DNA of 34,266 bases, taken from NCBI GenBank assembly GCA_012839925.1, contig DUMJ01000033.1:1-34266 (forward strand), written 5' to 3'. Made by a program: the position numbers and the translations under genes. Positions 16,242-25,947 of the stretch are shown piece after piece. This stretch comes from a bacterium (lineage in GTDB: Bacteria > DUMJ01). Each line of letters begins with the position of its first letter. Position 1 is the first letter of the stretch. The notes beneath the pieces were generated by a model. The model was not told where the DNA came from. It searched no databases and was given only the letters and a program-made list of their open reading frames with translations.

Positions 16242-19200
16242 CAGCCTCCTTCTTTTATCCTGGAGCCTCTCTCTTCCTTCTCTACCTCTATCCGGTATGG
16301 GAATCTACTTGCCAGCTCTCTATTATGTGTTATAACTCCGATCATAATACCAGAGTTCTCCAGCTCCGCCAGGGCAGAGACTATGCTGTCAAGTCCTGTA
16401 TCATCCAGAGAGCCAAAACCCTCGTCTATAAAAAGGCAATCCAGAGACCTTTTACCTCTTATCTCTTCTGCTATAGCTATAGCCAGTGCTATAGACGCGA
16501 GAAAACTTTCCCCTCCTGAAAGAGAGTACGTCTTACGGCTTCTCTCAGGATACCAGTTATCTTTTACCATGATATCGGCAGAGTCATCTGAGGCTAAAGA
16601 GAAAGAGTATCTTCCCTGTGTGAGGAAATTTAGCTCTAAAGAGGCTCTATTTATGATATTTTCCATTACCTCTCTTATAAGAAATTCGGGAAATTTATTT
16701 TCACTGAGCGCATCATCAATTATCTTATAGTAATTAAACTGCTTTTCCAGTCCTTTCTTCTTATTTAACAGGGATTCTGAAATCTCAAACTGCTCTTTAG
16801 CATTTTTGAGCTGGGTATCCAGAGAACCAATCTCTTTAGATAGAGCAGTTATCCTCTCTTCCAGCTCTCTCAAATAGTTCATCTTAGCCGAATATTCTTC
16901 CTTCAATAGTCTTAATCCCTGGGGGGCATCGGGATCCAGCCCGATTCTTATAAGGTTTTCTCTCTGAAGAGATATATCTTTTTCAAATAAGTTACTCTTT
17001 ACCGAGAGCTCCTCGAAATCTCTTCTTATCTTATCGATAAGAATCTTATCTATCTTAAGTTCGGAAAGTTCTTCAAGAGAAGAACTTGCAACCTGACATT
17101 TAATCTCCAGCTCTCTCCTCATAGATTCAATATCACCGGCGAGGTCTGCAAGATTTTTCTCAAGAGAACTTGTCTCATCAGAGATTTCCACCAGCCTGGC
17201 ATTTATTTTCTCTATATATGCCCTGTATTTTGATATATTACTGTTGGAAGAATCAAGAAGTTCCTGATATCTATTCTTTATCTCCTGAGACTCCTTAAGA
17301 AAGTCTCTCTTTACAAAATCTTCCCAGCTGATCTCCGTCTGTGATACCCTCTCAGATAGGAGCTTCTCCTTCTCCCTTATCTTCTCTTTATCCCGGTCTA
17401 ACTGTGCCCTTAGGTTTTTTATCGCACTGGATTCCTTCGTGTAATACTCTTTCCTGTCGTTGATCTTAGCCAAACTCACATCTCTTTCCTTCTCCAGATT
17501 ATTGATTAATACCTCTAATTCTCTTCTCTCCCTTTCAATTTTACTCTCTATAAGCTTCTCATCCAGGATATCCACGGAATAAGGTTCCAATATCTCAGAT
17601 ACCTTTGCCCTTATCTCCTTTATATCTCCCTCCAGCTCTTTTAAAGAGATATCTATCTCCTCTATATCTCTATTATTTCGCTCTAACTTTGCGTTGATTT
17701 CAGCATACCTCTGAGAAAGATTCTCTCTGACCTTCTTCTTCTCCTGATAGCTGGAATTTAGCCTCTCTACAGCCTGAAGTTCCACAGGCTCAACCGGCAG
17801 TGATTCTATCACATTGCCACATACCGGGCAGATATCCCCCACCGATAGGGACATTTTGATTCTCTCCAGATGATACTTTTCAAGTTCGGTCTCCATACCG
17901 CTGAGCTCATAAGATAGATTCTCTATATCTTTAACGATAGAAGCCAGTTCACGTTCCAGGCTGATCTTACTATTGCTTAATTTTTTATTCTTTTCTAAAA
18001 GTTCATTAAAATCCCTTTCTCTAGTTCTCAATTCTCTCACGTCATCCAGTATACCTTTGATCCTGTCCCATTTTTCTGATTCTGACTTCATTTTATCATT
18101 CAATTCTTCAAGTCTAGACTCAGAAGACTCCACATACCTGGAAAGTCTGGATATCTCATCTTCAGTGGATGCAAGTTCTTTTTCTCTTAAATTGAGCTCT
18201 TCCTCTTTATCTCTGAGCTCTTTCTTTTCTCTCTCCAGCTCTTTAATCTCCTCTCCCAGAGGGACAAATCCCAATAATTTATTTGAATAGTCTATATATC
18301 TCTGACACTCTTCTATACTCTTCTTTTCTTTTTCCAGTTCCCTGTAAAGTCTTTCTCTTTCATCTTCCTGTTTTAACTCTTCTCTCTTTAAAGAATCAAG
18401 CCTGTTCTTCTTTTCATTGTATTCTCTATTTAAATTAGAAAGAGGTATGGCTTCTCTCTGCAGTTGATATAATACCTCAAGTCTATCCGCCTCTTCTTTT
18501 TTACCTTTAAGCATATTTAATCTGGCAGTTATATCTTTATACATCTCTAAAGTAGAGATATGGCTTTCAAAAAGAGCAATTGCACTTTTCAGCTCTTCTA
18601 TCTTACTGCTTAAGCTCTGCCTTTCCTCTTCGGATGTCTTCAAAATAATCTCTTTTTCTTTTAACTTTTTTTCTAAATCCCTTACAAATTCTCTGGTATA
18701 ATTTTTCAGTTCACCCTCAAGCCTATCAGATATCATCTGAAGTTCTCTGGAGATATCTCTGCATTTCTGATTGGCTAATTTTTTTATCTCTTTATATATA
18801 TCCAGCCCAAGAAGACGCTGTAAAACCTGCCTCCTCTCCGATAGAGCCTCACTGCTGGCAGGTTTAAGGAACCTGTCTATCTGATTCTGTGGCAGGATAA
18901 CCGTTCTGGTAAATGTTTCATAATCCATCCCCAGAAGATTCTCTATAAAAGCATTTACATCTCTATTCCTCTTCGCACCAAGAGGTTGAGCCTTCTCATC
19001 TATAAGCTCAAATATATTAGCCTGCTGTGACTTCCCTCTTACCAGCTCTCTCCTTACAAGAAATACCCTCTCTCCAACCTTAAATTTAAGAGAAAGAGAA
19101 AGCCGATCAGAATTATGGTTTATAATATCATCCTCAGTGTTCACCCTTCTACCAGCATATCTGGGTATCTTGCCATACAGGGCATAAACTATGCCATCAA

Positions 19201-19324
19201 GTATTGATGACTTCCCTGCCCCATTTGGACCTGAGATACAGAAGACATTGGCTCCAGTAAAATCCACGAACTGGGGGGTACTGTAAGATAAAAAACCAGC
19301 CAGCTCAATGTTCAGGATTTTCAT
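16238..19324 (-). CDS. sbcC: Exonuclease SbcCD, ATPase subunit SbcC (Rad50-like)
   Basis: A 1028-residue SMC/Rad50-type ATPase that works with SbcD to process DNA ends and hairpins. Walker A is GPNGAGKS (about 32-39). Long charged coiled coils flank the zinc hook CPVC at about 499-502. The C-terminal lobe has the signature SLSGGES (about 932), Walker [12 protein letters not shown] (about 964) and GVITHNRE. The ATG at 19324 lies inside the end of sbcD (20-base overlap). Its ribosome site AGAGG (19338-19334) can pair with CCTCT just before the ATG (19330-19326), a weak five-pair hairpin that would favour translational coupling to sbcD. Confidence 0.96.
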   Translation of the reverse strand: MKILNIELAGFLSYSTPQFVDFTGANVFCISGPNGAGKSSILDGIVYALYGKIPRYAGRRVNTEDDIINHNSDRLSLSLKFKVGERVFLVRRELVRGKSQQANIFELIDEKAQPLGAKRNRDVNAFIENLLGMDYETFTRTVILPQNQIDRFLKPASSEALSERRQVLQRLLGLDIYKEIKKLANQKCRDISRELQMISDRLEGELKNYTREFVRDLEKKLKEKEIILKTSEEERQSLSSKIEELKSAIALFESHISTLEMYKDITARLNMLKGKKEEADRLEVLYQLQREAIPLSNLNREYNEKKNRLDSLKREELKQEDERERLYRELEKEKKSIEECQRYIDYSNKLLGFVPLGEEIKELEREKKELRDKEEELNLREKELASTEDEISRLSRYVESSESRLEELNDKMKSESEKWDRIKGILDDVRELRTRERDFNELLEKNKKLSNSKISLERELASIVKDIENLSYELSGMETELEKYHLERIKMSLSVGDICPVCGNVIESLPVEPVELQAVERLNSSYQEKKKVRENLSQRYAEINAKLERNNRDIEEIDISLKELEGDIKEIRAKVSEILEPYSVDILDEKLIESKIERERRELEVLINNLEKERDVSLAKINDRKEYYTKESSAIKNLRAQLDRDKEKIREKEKLLSERVSQTEISWEDFVKRDFLKESQEIKNRYQELLDSSNSNISKYRAYIEKINARLVEISDETSSLEKNLADLAGDIESMRRELEIKCQVASSSLEELSELKIDKILIDKIRRDFEELSVKSNLFEKDISLQRENLIRIGLDPDAPQGLRLLKEEYSAKMNYLRELEERITALSKEIGSLDTQLKNAKEQFEISESLLNKKKGLEKQFNYYKIIDDALSENKFPEFLIREVMENIINRASLELNFLTQGRYSFSLASDDSADIMVKDNWYPERSRKTYSLSGGESFLASIALAIAIAEEIRGKRSLDCLFIDEGFGSLDDTGLDSIVSALAELENSGIMIGVITHNRELASRFPYRIEVEKEERGSRIKEGGW

Positions 19325-20441
19325 CAGAGGATACCTCTCTGTATAACTCTTCGAAAAGCTTAATCACTTCATCATCGACCCTTCCATCTTTAAGGATAAG
19401 ATATTGATGGAAGAGCTTTGAAGGTTCACTGGTAAGGTCTACGCTGGAGACACTCCCAGTGGATTGAGCCGGATATACAGTCTCTACTTCAATACAGTTC
19501 GGGATGAGTTGTTTTACCCTGCTTATGGGGTTTTTATCCGTAACATCCACAACCAGTTTTACCTTTATATATCCATCGAAATCCTTAACCAGAATAGCCT
19601 TGCTCTCCAGCTGCGAGAGCTTGATCTCTAATTCCATAAGTTCCCTGCAGGGAATTTCTCTCTGTTCAATAACGGCGGGTCTATCCGGCTTTACATCTAT
19701 TATATTGAAACTCTTCTTATCATCCAGCTCACTGAAATCTATCCTTATTATGGACCCGGAATAATAAGCTGGAACAGGACTGTTCTGTATCTTTTGAGGC
19801 TTATGGGCATGTCCCAGTGCGACATAGTGAGCCCTGTCAGGGAGCCAGGATGGCGGTAGAGCAAAATTGGAGGAGAATGAAAGTCTCATCGCACTGCCAA
19901 GGACAGCACCCTCAATAAAGGTATGGGCAAGAAGAATATTTACGGTGTCCGGCAAGAATCCTCTATTGATTTTATCCAATCCTCCTCTGAGTCTTTCCCC
20001 CAAATTCTCTCTCCTTACAGTTTCTCCCCCCATAAACATAAAGTCTCTCTCCCAGAAATACGGAAGAACCCCCAGGCGCAGAGTTTCCCCTTTTTTCGTC
20101 TCAAAACTCATCACCCCTATCTGGGTCAGGAAATAAACATTGGATAAGGATGAGAACATATTCAGGCTGGCTTCCAGGTCATTCCAGTCGTGATTCCCTG
20201 TTACAACTATGACCTTCCTCTCAGATTCTCCCAGTCTCTGCAGTATCCTGGTGGCTCTTTGAAGATTCTCTCCCTTGGGGGTCCTGTGATCGAACAGGTC
20301 TCCAGCTATAAGAATTACGTCTATATCTTCTTCCTCGACGGTTTTTACTATAAAATCAATAGACCTGAATACCTCCTCGCTCCTGTCGATTCCCCATCTA
20401 TTTATACCTATGTGCCAGTCACCTGTATGAAGTATTCTCAT
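19305..20441 (-). CDS. sbcD: Exonuclease SbcCD, nuclease subunit SbcD (Mre11-like)
   Basis: A 378-residue metallophosphoesterase-fold nuclease, partner of SbcC. The metal-binding motifs appear in order: GDWHIG (residues 7-12), AGDLFDHR (about 46-53), VTGNHDW (about 80-86), LAHTFIEG and LGHAHKPQ, with a C-terminal capping region. The ATG at 20441 has no AGGAGG, only AAAAGAG touching the start, and a strong stem-loop (20452-20475) ends ten bases upstream. Initiation may therefore be weak or regulated. It overlaps sbcC by 20 bases. Confidence 0.95.
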   Translation of the reverse strand: MRILHTGDWHIGINRWGIDRSEEVFRSIDFIVKTVEEEDIDVILIAGDLFDHRTPKGENLQRATRILQRLGESERKVIVVTGNHDWNDLEASLNMFSSLSNVYFLTQIGVMSFETKKGETLRLGVLPYFWERDFMFMGGETVRRENLGERLRGGLDKINRGFLPDTVNILLAHTFIEGAVLGSAMRLSFSSNFALPPSWLPDRAHYVALGHAHKPQKIQNSPVPAYYSGSIIRIDFSELDDKKSFNIIDVKPDRPAVIEQREIPCRELMELEIKLSQLESKAILVKDFDGYIKVKLVVDVTDKNPISRVKQLIPNCIEVETVYPAQSTGSVSSVDLTSEPSKLFHQYLILKDGRVDDEVIKLFEELYREVSSDENPEH

Positions 20442-20451
20442 CTCTTTTAGA

Positions 20452-20475
20452 TAGGGGTGGCTTGATCCACCCCTA
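20452..20475 (-). promoter_or_regulatory. Stem-loop between the TIGR04076-like gene and sbcD
   Basis: TAGGGGTGG and CCACCCCTA are perfect nine-base reverse complements with a six-base loop. It starts five bases after the upstream stop codon and ends ten bases before the sbcD ATG. There is no T-run after it on the minus strand, so it is more likely an mRNA-stabilising or attenuating element than a full terminator. Confidence 0.55.
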
Positions 20476-20480
20476 CCAGA

Positions 20481-20759
20481 TTACAGTTTTTCTATCTCAA
20501 ATACAACCCATGCATTGTCAGGACAGGCAACATCTACTGTATCCTTCTTAACCAGCCTGTGTCCTGAATCTTCATAAGATTTCGTATGTCTGAGGGCATG
20601 GATAAACGGATAGAGAGAGTGATATGCCCAGCCACAGAGACCATCCGGGGTGAGATAACCGCATTCAAACGTATCACCAGGTTTATGTCCTGCATAGCAT
20701 GGACCACCATCTTTGGTGGACTTCACAGTAATTCTGAACTTTACATCATCCTCTAACAT
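20481..20759 (-). CDS. TIGR04076-like small protein of unknown function
   Basis: A 92-residue protein resembling the TIGR04076 family: KFRITVKSTKDG at the start, a Cys-containing CYAGHKPGDTFEC segment, then GLCGWAYHSLYPFIHALRH and a final DNAWVVFEIEKL strand. Family members are small, have conserved Cys/Trp/Tyr positions and no established biochemical role. The ATG at 20759 has GGAGGTGTTTT directly upstream. It lies 22 bases after the Gfo/Idh oxidoreductase gene and may belong with it and the isomerase as a three-gene set inserted between the TPR gene and sbcD. Confidence 0.75.
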   Translation of the reverse strand: MLEDDVKFRITVKSTKDGGPCYAGHKPGDTFECGYLTPDGLCGWAYHSLYPFIHALRHTKSYEDSGHRLVKKDTVDVACPDNAWVVFEIEKL

Positions 20760-20781
20760 AAAACACCTCCATAGAATAACC

Positions 20782-21819
20782 TTATAATCTTACCTCTTTC
20801 CCTGTTCTTGCAGATTCATATATTGCATCTATAATCTGCATATCTATAACCCCTTCTTCACCTTTAGGAATAGGGGAAGTACCATCCTTTATACATTGAA
20901 CAAAGTGTTTCAACTCTTCAAGATAAGAATTGACCTTTTCTATCCTTGGTACAATCTCCACATATTTTCCCGCCATCTCTGTAAATATCTTTGTGGGCAT
21001 CATCTCTGCACCACCCTTATCTCCGAAGAGAGTGCAGTAGGTTGTATCTCTTTCTATATTACTTGCCCAGCTCATCTCCACAAATATTGTAGCCCCATTT
21101 TCAAGTCCAATAATAGCACAACCCAGATCTTCCACATCAAACTTTCCACCAGGTTCAGGTATACCCCAGTTCCCCTTACGCTTATTCAGTGGACCAAACT
21201 TGGCATAAGTATAACCCTTTACAGAGACAGGTCTGGGATGATTCATAAACCACATAGCCAGGTCCAGGAAATGAGGAGCGAGATCGATCAGCGGACCTCC
21301 ACCAGACTTATCCTTATTGGTGAACCAGCCTCCCATACCGGGAATACCGGATAGTCTGAGTATCCCTACCTTTGCATAGTATATATTCCCAAGATAGCCC
21401 TGATTTATAAATTCCTTTATAGTCTTCGCCTCATCAGAAAATCTCCAACATAAAGCGACCATAAGTATCTTATTATTAGCCCTGGCGGCATCAACCATCT
21501 TCTGCGCTTCCTTTGCATTTATAGCCATAGGCTTTTCACAGATCACATTTACCCCGGCATTTAAAGCATCTACAGTCATAGGAGAGTGGAGATAATTTGG
21601 GACACATACACTGACAGCATCGAGTTTTTCTTTCTCAAGCATCTCTCTGTAATCTGTATAGTACTTCGGGATACCAAAACTCTCTGCAGCCTGCCTTGCC
21701 CTATCCTCTATTATATCAACCACTGCAGATACCCTTACATCCGGGATTGAAGTATAAGCCTGCAAATGAATCTTGCCTATACTTCCCGCACCTATTACTC
21801 CTACATTTATCTTTTCCAT
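20782..21819 (-). CDS. Gfo/Idh/MocA family NAD(P)-dependent oxidoreductase
   Basis: A sugar- or inositol-type dehydrogenase of 345 residues. The Rossmann motif is VGVIGAGSIGKIH at the N-terminus, and the family motif CEKPMA lies at about residue 95, its Lys being catalytic in relatives. The C-terminal half has the usual substrate domain, including GGGPLIDLAPHFLDLAMWF with the His/Asp expected in the active site. I start at the ATG at 21819 (MEKINVG), seven bases after AGGAGG. The in-frame ATG at 21825 is too close to that site. It probably acts with the preceding TIM-barrel isomerase on a modified sugar or polyol. The substrate is unknown. Confidence 0.9.
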   Translation of the reverse strand: MEKINVGVIGAGSIGKIHLQAYTSIPDVRVSAVVDIIEDRARQAAESFGIPKYYTDYREMLEKEKLDAVSVCVPNYLHSPMTVDALNAGVNVICEKPMAINAKEAQKMVDAARANNKILMVALCWRFSDEAKTIKEFINQGYLGNIYYAKVGILRLSGIPGMGGWFTNKDKSGGGPLIDLAPHFLDLAMWFMNHPRPVSVKGYTYAKFGPLNKRKGNWGIPEPGGKFDVEDLGCAIIGLENGATIFVEMSWASNIERDTTYCTLFGDKGGAEMMPTKIFTEMAGKYVEIVPRIEKVNSYLEELKHFVQCIKDGTSPIPKGEEGVIDMQIIDAIYESARTGKEVRL

Positions 21820-21830
21820 ATTCATCCCTC

Positions 21831-22745
21831 CTATAAATCTGCCCAGGCTTCTATCAGGGCTCTTTTGGCATTGGCTATCACCGCTTTAGGATTCTCCCCA
21901 GGTAATGGTTTTACCTCGAAACTTACTATTGGCTTCTCATCGGCATCAAAGAATCCAACATCAAATAGAGCTCTCAGAAAATCTCTTATCTCCTTTACGC
22001 CATTCTCTCCGCCTTTTATACCAAATCTCGGATGTTGATCCCCATAACCTGGATGAGATTTATCCCTCATAATACAGTTTCCAAGATGGATATGAGTCAC
22101 ATAACCAGCGGTGGTATAGACAGCGTCTCTTATAGATTCGTACTGGATAGGAAAATGACTCAAATCTATTAAGAGTCCAAAATTATCCTTCTGTTCTTTC
22201 TTAATACGTTGAGCTATCTCTCTTGCCACAATAGATGGTCCTACCAAACTGCTCTTTTCTATATCTACATCGAATACTTCCAGTTCCACCCTCAGATTAC
22301 CATGGACCTTCGCATAATCACAGAGTTCACATATAGACTTTACCAGGGCGTCTTTAGCAAGCTCTCTCTTTTCTGGACCAGGGTCCTTTCCAGCCAGGAA
22401 AGCCACTCCAACCGCCCCCATATATTCGGCTTCCTCGATAGCAGACTTCAGCTCATCCAAAGCCCTCTTTCTAGTAGCCTCATCTGTACTTGATATGTCC
22501 AAACTCTGTGTAAGGAGTCTGGGCTGAGCCCCATAGGCTACGGTCATTCCAGCTGTCTCAAGAAGTTTCTTAGCCTCTTCCCTTACCTTATCATCCTTTA
22601 TCCAGGAGATCTCAATAGCAGAGAAGAATTCGTCGTTCACTATCTCTTCCAGTGTTTCCAGTATGGGACCTTCCCCCTTCATCGTCTGGGGAAAAGCCAT
22701 AAAATGTATTATCCCCGTCTTAAAATATTTCTGCCATAACTCCAT
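21831..22745 (-). CDS. Sugar phosphate isomerase/epimerase family TIM-barrel protein
   Basis: A protein of about 304 residues with the xylose-isomerase-like TIM barrel fold (AP-endonuclease family 2 superfamily). Signs are FFSAIEISWIKDD early, AEYMGAVGVAFLAGKDPG, LRVELEVFDVD, FGLLIDLSHFPIQYES and VTHIHLGNC, with Glu, Asp and His residues placed as metal ligands are in this fold. The start ATG at 22745 is eight bases after AGGAGG. A GTG at 22754 overlaps that site and is unlikely. The gene is nine bases upstream of the Gfo/Idh oxidoreductase, a pairing common in catabolism of inositols and unusual sugars. Exact reaction not assignable. Confidence 0.85.
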   Translation of the reverse strand: MELWQKYFKTGIIHFMAFPQTMKGEGPILETLEEIVNDEFFSAIEISWIKDDKVREEAKKLLETAGMTVAYGAQPRLLTQSLDISSTDEATRKRALDELKSAIEEAEYMGAVGVAFLAGKDPGPEKRELAKDALVKSICELCDYAKVHGNLRVELEVFDVDIEKSSLVGPSIVAREIAQRIKKEQKDNFGLLIDLSHFPIQYESIRDAVYTTAGYVTHIHLGNCIMRDKSHPGYGDQHPRFGIKGGENGVKEIRDFLRALFDVGFFDADEKPIVSFEVKPLPGENPKAVIANAKRALIEAWADL

Positions 22746-22760
22746 AAGATACACCTCCTA

Positions 22761-23222
22761 TTAATAATAACTGGATACTCTTCCCTCTAAAACATTTATG
22801 GCATACTCAGCACTGCTTACAAGTTCACTCTGAGGATACTTATCCATCAATTTCTTATATTCCTGCACCGCCTTCTCCTTCTCATCCATATGCTCATAAC
22901 ACTGGGCTATATCAAACTGTGCATCATCCGCCCATTCACTCTTCGGATTCTCCTCAATAAACCTGTTCAACTCTTCTATAGCCTTTTCCAATTCTCCGTC
23001 TATAAAAAGTTGTCTTGCCTGTTCATACTCTATCTGGTCGGGAGACTTTTTCTCCCCCTCTTCCCCTGTCTTTTCAGCTGTCTGAGTCACACTGGTCTCC
23101 CCCTGGGGTGGAGTCAGAGATTGCTGTTTTGGTGGATTCTTTATCTGAGTAATCCATAATACAAGAGCAATAGCTAAAAGAATAACAACTGTGATTACAA
23201 ATCTACCAGTTCTACCTGACAC
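22761..23222 (-). CDS. Membrane-anchored tetratricopeptide repeat protein
   Basis: A 153-residue protein with one N-terminal membrane segment (about 8-26, FVITVVILLAIALVLWIT), a Pro/Gln/Thr/Lys-rich linker to about 60, then two to three TPR-like helices pairs (EYEQARQLFIDGELEKAIEEL, ADDAQFDIAQCYEHMDEKEKAVQEY, SAEYAINVL). The repeats resemble YbgF/BamD-type TPRs and would lie outside the cytoplasmic membrane. It starts at GTG 23222 with AGGAGG about nine bases upstream. It follows pmbA by 13 bases. Role unknown; perhaps an envelope scaffold. Confidence 0.8.
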   Translation of the reverse strand: MSGRTGRFVITVVILLAIALVLWITQIKNPPKQQSLTPPQGETSVTQTAEKTGEEGEKKSPDQIEYEQARQLFIDGELEKAIEELNRFIEENPKSEWADDAQFDIAQCYEHMDEKEKAVQEYKKLMDKYPQSELVSSAEYAINVLEGRVSSYY

Positions 23223-23235
23223 AGTGAGGCACCTC

Positions 23236-24531
23236 CTATTCCTTAGATACTACAGTAAGTTCTGGTATACATATATAAGGAGTGTATAGACTTCCTTCTA
23301 TCCACTCTCTCTCGCTACTTAAAGCAAGGATATTAGCCAGTGCATTGTAAGCATTTCCTGCAACCATAGAGTCTTTTACCCTGCCTGTAACTTCTCCTTT
23401 TCTATAGAGAAAACCGAGATGCACATTTACGGAGAATTCTCCACTCAATACATTCCCCTGCCCTACCCCCATCATCTGGTCCACCACCAAGACTTCATCC
23501 AGAGAAGAGATGATATCCTTTATACTGGAATTACCAGGATTTATTATGAGATTGGTAAGACCCGGGAAAGGTTGACTCAACCCGTTCCTGAAGCCATGCC
23601 CATTTGGTTCTCTATTTAAGAGAGAAGCGGTATGCAGGTCAAAATAGAAATTTTTAACAACCCCGGACTCTATCAATGGCAATATTCTGGTCGGTAATCC
23701 TTCATCATCGAAAGATGTCCCTGATAAGCCATCAAAGTCAAATGGGTCATCTATAAAAGTAAACTGTTCATCGAAGATTTTCTTGTCCAGTTTATCCTGA
23801 AGAGGTGAAGCCCCCATCAGTATGGTCTTTCCACTTAAAGCAGATATGATCGGAAGTAAAAGCACATAAACAGCCTTGGGGGTAAAGATCACCGGGATTT
23901 GAGTCCTGGATGGCTTAACTATCCCTTTACTGGCTTCTAAAGCAGTGAATACTTTAGAAAGGAGCCTTTCTTTATCCAGCTTATCAAGCTCTTTCACTGC
24001 ATCTCCTTCATATATATCCAGCATATCCGTCCCTTCTATTCTGTTTACATGCACCCCCAACCCCAGGGAAGCCCTTCTTCTCAGGCACTCTACACCTTCA
24101 GTATTTCTTATTAAAGTCTCACCCTTATCCTTACTGATTTCAACGTTACATATAACCTCAGGGTAAGACTTGAGAATACTCTCTATCATTCCTTTACCTA
24201 ATTCTGTCAGATCTTCAACAGAAAGCTTATCTATCGCCTCATTGTAGGATTCTTCCTGTACCTTTAACCCTGACGGAAGTTTCAATCCTGTATCTATATT
24301 AGCCGTGGCAATCGCCTTTTCTAGCAGCCAATCAGCCTCGTATACTCCATATTGACTGGCATAACCTATCTTATTGTCCACTATGACCCTCAAGCCAGCC
24401 CCGGAGCTTTCGCTAGACTCTATAGACTTCAACCTGTTAGCCTCAAAAGTCACCGATGTGGAGATGCCTCTTCTGAAAAATACATCCCCCCCAATAGACT
24501 TTTCTTTAAGTTTCCTGATAATCTCTTCCAT
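23236..24531 (-). CDS. pmbA: TldD/PmbA family protein, PmbA (TldE)-like subunit
   Basis: A 431-residue member of the TldD/PmbA family. It lacks the HExxxH zinc motif, as expected for the non-catalytic PmbA/TldE subunit, and shows RGISTSVTFEANRLKSIESSESSGAGLRVI at the start and SGTSFDDEGLPTRILPLIESGVVKNF in the second half. With TldD it forms a protease that trims peptides such as microcin B17 precursor or CcdA in E. coli. The native substrate here is unknown. The ATG at 24531 has GGGGAGATAAT upstream and follows the tldD stop by one base, fitting a heterodimer made from one message. Confidence 0.93.
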   Translation of the reverse strand: MEEIIRKLKEKSIGGDVFFRRGISTSVTFEANRLKSIESSESSGAGLRVIVDNKIGYASQYGVYEADWLLEKAIATANIDTGLKLPSGLKVQEESYNEAIDKLSVEDLTELGKGMIESILKSYPEVICNVEISKDKGETLIRNTEGVECLRRRASLGLGVHVNRIEGTDMLDIYEGDAVKELDKLDKERLLSKVFTALEASKGIVKPSRTQIPVIFTPKAVYVLLLPIISALSGKTILMGASPLQDKLDKKIFDEQFTFIDDPFDFDGLSGTSFDDEGLPTRILPLIESGVVKNFYFDLHTASLLNREPNGHGFRNGLSQPFPGLTNLIINPGNSSIKDIISSLDEVLVVDQMMGVGQGNVLSGEFSVNVHLGFLYRKGEVTGRVKDSMVAGNAYNALANILALSSEREWIEGSLYTPYICIPELTVVSKE

Positions 24532-24532
24532 A

Positions 24533-25909
24533 TTATCTCCCCCCTATGACGACATTTCTTATTCTGATATGAGGACTTCCAGTAGCAACAGGTAGAGGGG
24601 ACTGACCTCCCTTTCCACAGCCTCCACCCTGGCTGAACTGAAGGTCATTTCCTATAGCTTCAACATTCTGAAGTGTTGTAAATACATTTCCAGTCAAAAC
24701 GACATCTCTTACCATATCACCAATCTTACCATTTTCAATCATATAACCTTCCTGTGCACTGAAGGTAAACATCTCCATAGATGTCTGTCCTCCATAAGCC
24801 CCAACGGCATATATACCGTGTTTTATATCTGATATAAGCTCATCAAAAGATGAGCTTCCAGGTACTATAAATGTATTACTCATCCTTACTATAGGCTGGA
24901 ACCTGTAGTTTATCGAGCGGGCATTACCTGTAACCGGTTCCCCCATCTTTCTGGCAGTCTCTCTGGAGTGTAATCTCCCTGAGAGGATACCTTCCCTGAT
25001 CAGATATGTCTTTCTGCTCAGAATCCCCTCATCATCATATCTGTAAGAGCCTCTCAAATTTGGATATGTCGGGTCATCCACCACATTTAAAAAGTCTGGT
25101 CCAAATCTCTTCCCTATCAACATAAGCTCTTTAAGTCTTTCATTCTCATAGACATGGTCTGCCTCACTTAGATGACCAAAAGCTTCATGGATAAAAACTC
25201 CAGCCAATCTTGGATCCAGGATAACAGTATACTGTCCACCCTTAACCACCGGCGCAGATAACAGTCTTACCGCCATCTCAGCGGTATCTCTGGCTTTATC
25301 ATGGAGATTTTCCATTATCTGAAAACCCTCTATGCTTCCTGTAGAATAATGATACTGTTCTATAAGGTCTTCCTCCCTTGCCAGGGCGATAAGTACACTT
25401 GATATATCTCCCTTTTCCTGAACTATATCTGTACCCTCTGTGTTAATAAAATATCTCTTATTGAATCGGTCTCCATACCTGACCACAGTACTTTGAATCT
25501 TTGGACTGAAGTTAAGCATAATATCGTTATGTTCACTCAAAAGTCTTTTCTTTTCTTCGATCGGAATATCCCTGAAGTCTCGTCCCATAGGAAATACAAC
25601 CCTATCCACAACCGGGTCTGAATACTCTATTTCAATCTCTTCTCCAGTGATAAGATTACTGGCATTACAGGCCTCCTCAAAGTAATCCGTAATAGCTTCA
25701 GTATTTATATCATTAAAAGAGATGAAGCCCCAGCCGCATCTACCAAGAATTCTTATATTTCCACCTACAGATTTAGATACAGAGAGCTCCTCCAGTTCTT
25801 TTCCCCTAAAACCTATATTTGTTACCTCAGATTCTTCCAGTCTCAGCTCACCATACCTTATCCTCTTCTCCTTAGCCAGTTTAAGAAATATTTCCTTTAT
25901 TTCTTCCAC
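24533..25909 (-). CDS. tldD: TldD metalloprotease, catalytic subunit
   Basis: A TldD-type metalloprotease of about 458 residues. The zinc motif HEAFGH (about 241-246 in this numbering) lies in LAGVFIHEAFGHLSEADHV, and a further ligand Cys is in GGGCGKGGQSPLPVATG near the C-terminus. I choose GTG 25909 (VEEIKEIFLK) because AAGGAGG lies five bases before it. Alternatives are the ATG at 25951, which makes an ATGA overlap with the mutS2 stop and has AAGGGA upstream, and the ATG at 25984. It works with the PmbA-like subunit encoded one base downstream. Confidence 0.9.
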   Translation of the reverse strand: MEEIKEIFLKLAKEKRIRYGELRLEESEVTNIGFRGKELEELSVSKSVGGNIRILGRCGWGFISFNDINTEAITDYFEEACNASNLITGEEIEIEYSDPVVDRVVFPMGRDFRDIPIEEKKRLLSEHNDIMLNFSPKIQSTVVRYGDRFNKRYFINTEGTDIVQEKGDISSVLIALAREEDLIEQYHYSTGSIEGFQIMENLHDKARDTAEMAVRLLSAPVVKGGQYTVILDPRLAGVFIHEAFGHLSEADHVYENERLKELMLIGKRFGPDFLNVVDDPTYPNLRGSYRYDDEGILSRKTYLIREGILSGRLHSRETARKMGEPVTGNARSINYRFQPIVRMSNTFIVPGSSSFDELISDIKHGIYAVGAYGGQTSMEMFTFSAQEGYMIENGKIGDMVRDVVLTGNVFTTLQNVEAIGNDLQFSQGGGCGKGGQSPLPVATGSPHIRIRNVVIGGR

Positions 25910-25947
25910 GTATCCCTCCTTATCTAGGCTGTTATTAATTAAGTTTA

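Noticed and set aside
15848..16519. 223-codon open frame on the plus strand over hslV and the end of sbcC
   Set aside because: It is antisense to two clearly conserved genes, is Ser/Leu-rich as shadows of such frames usually are, and has no ribosome site or family resemblance.
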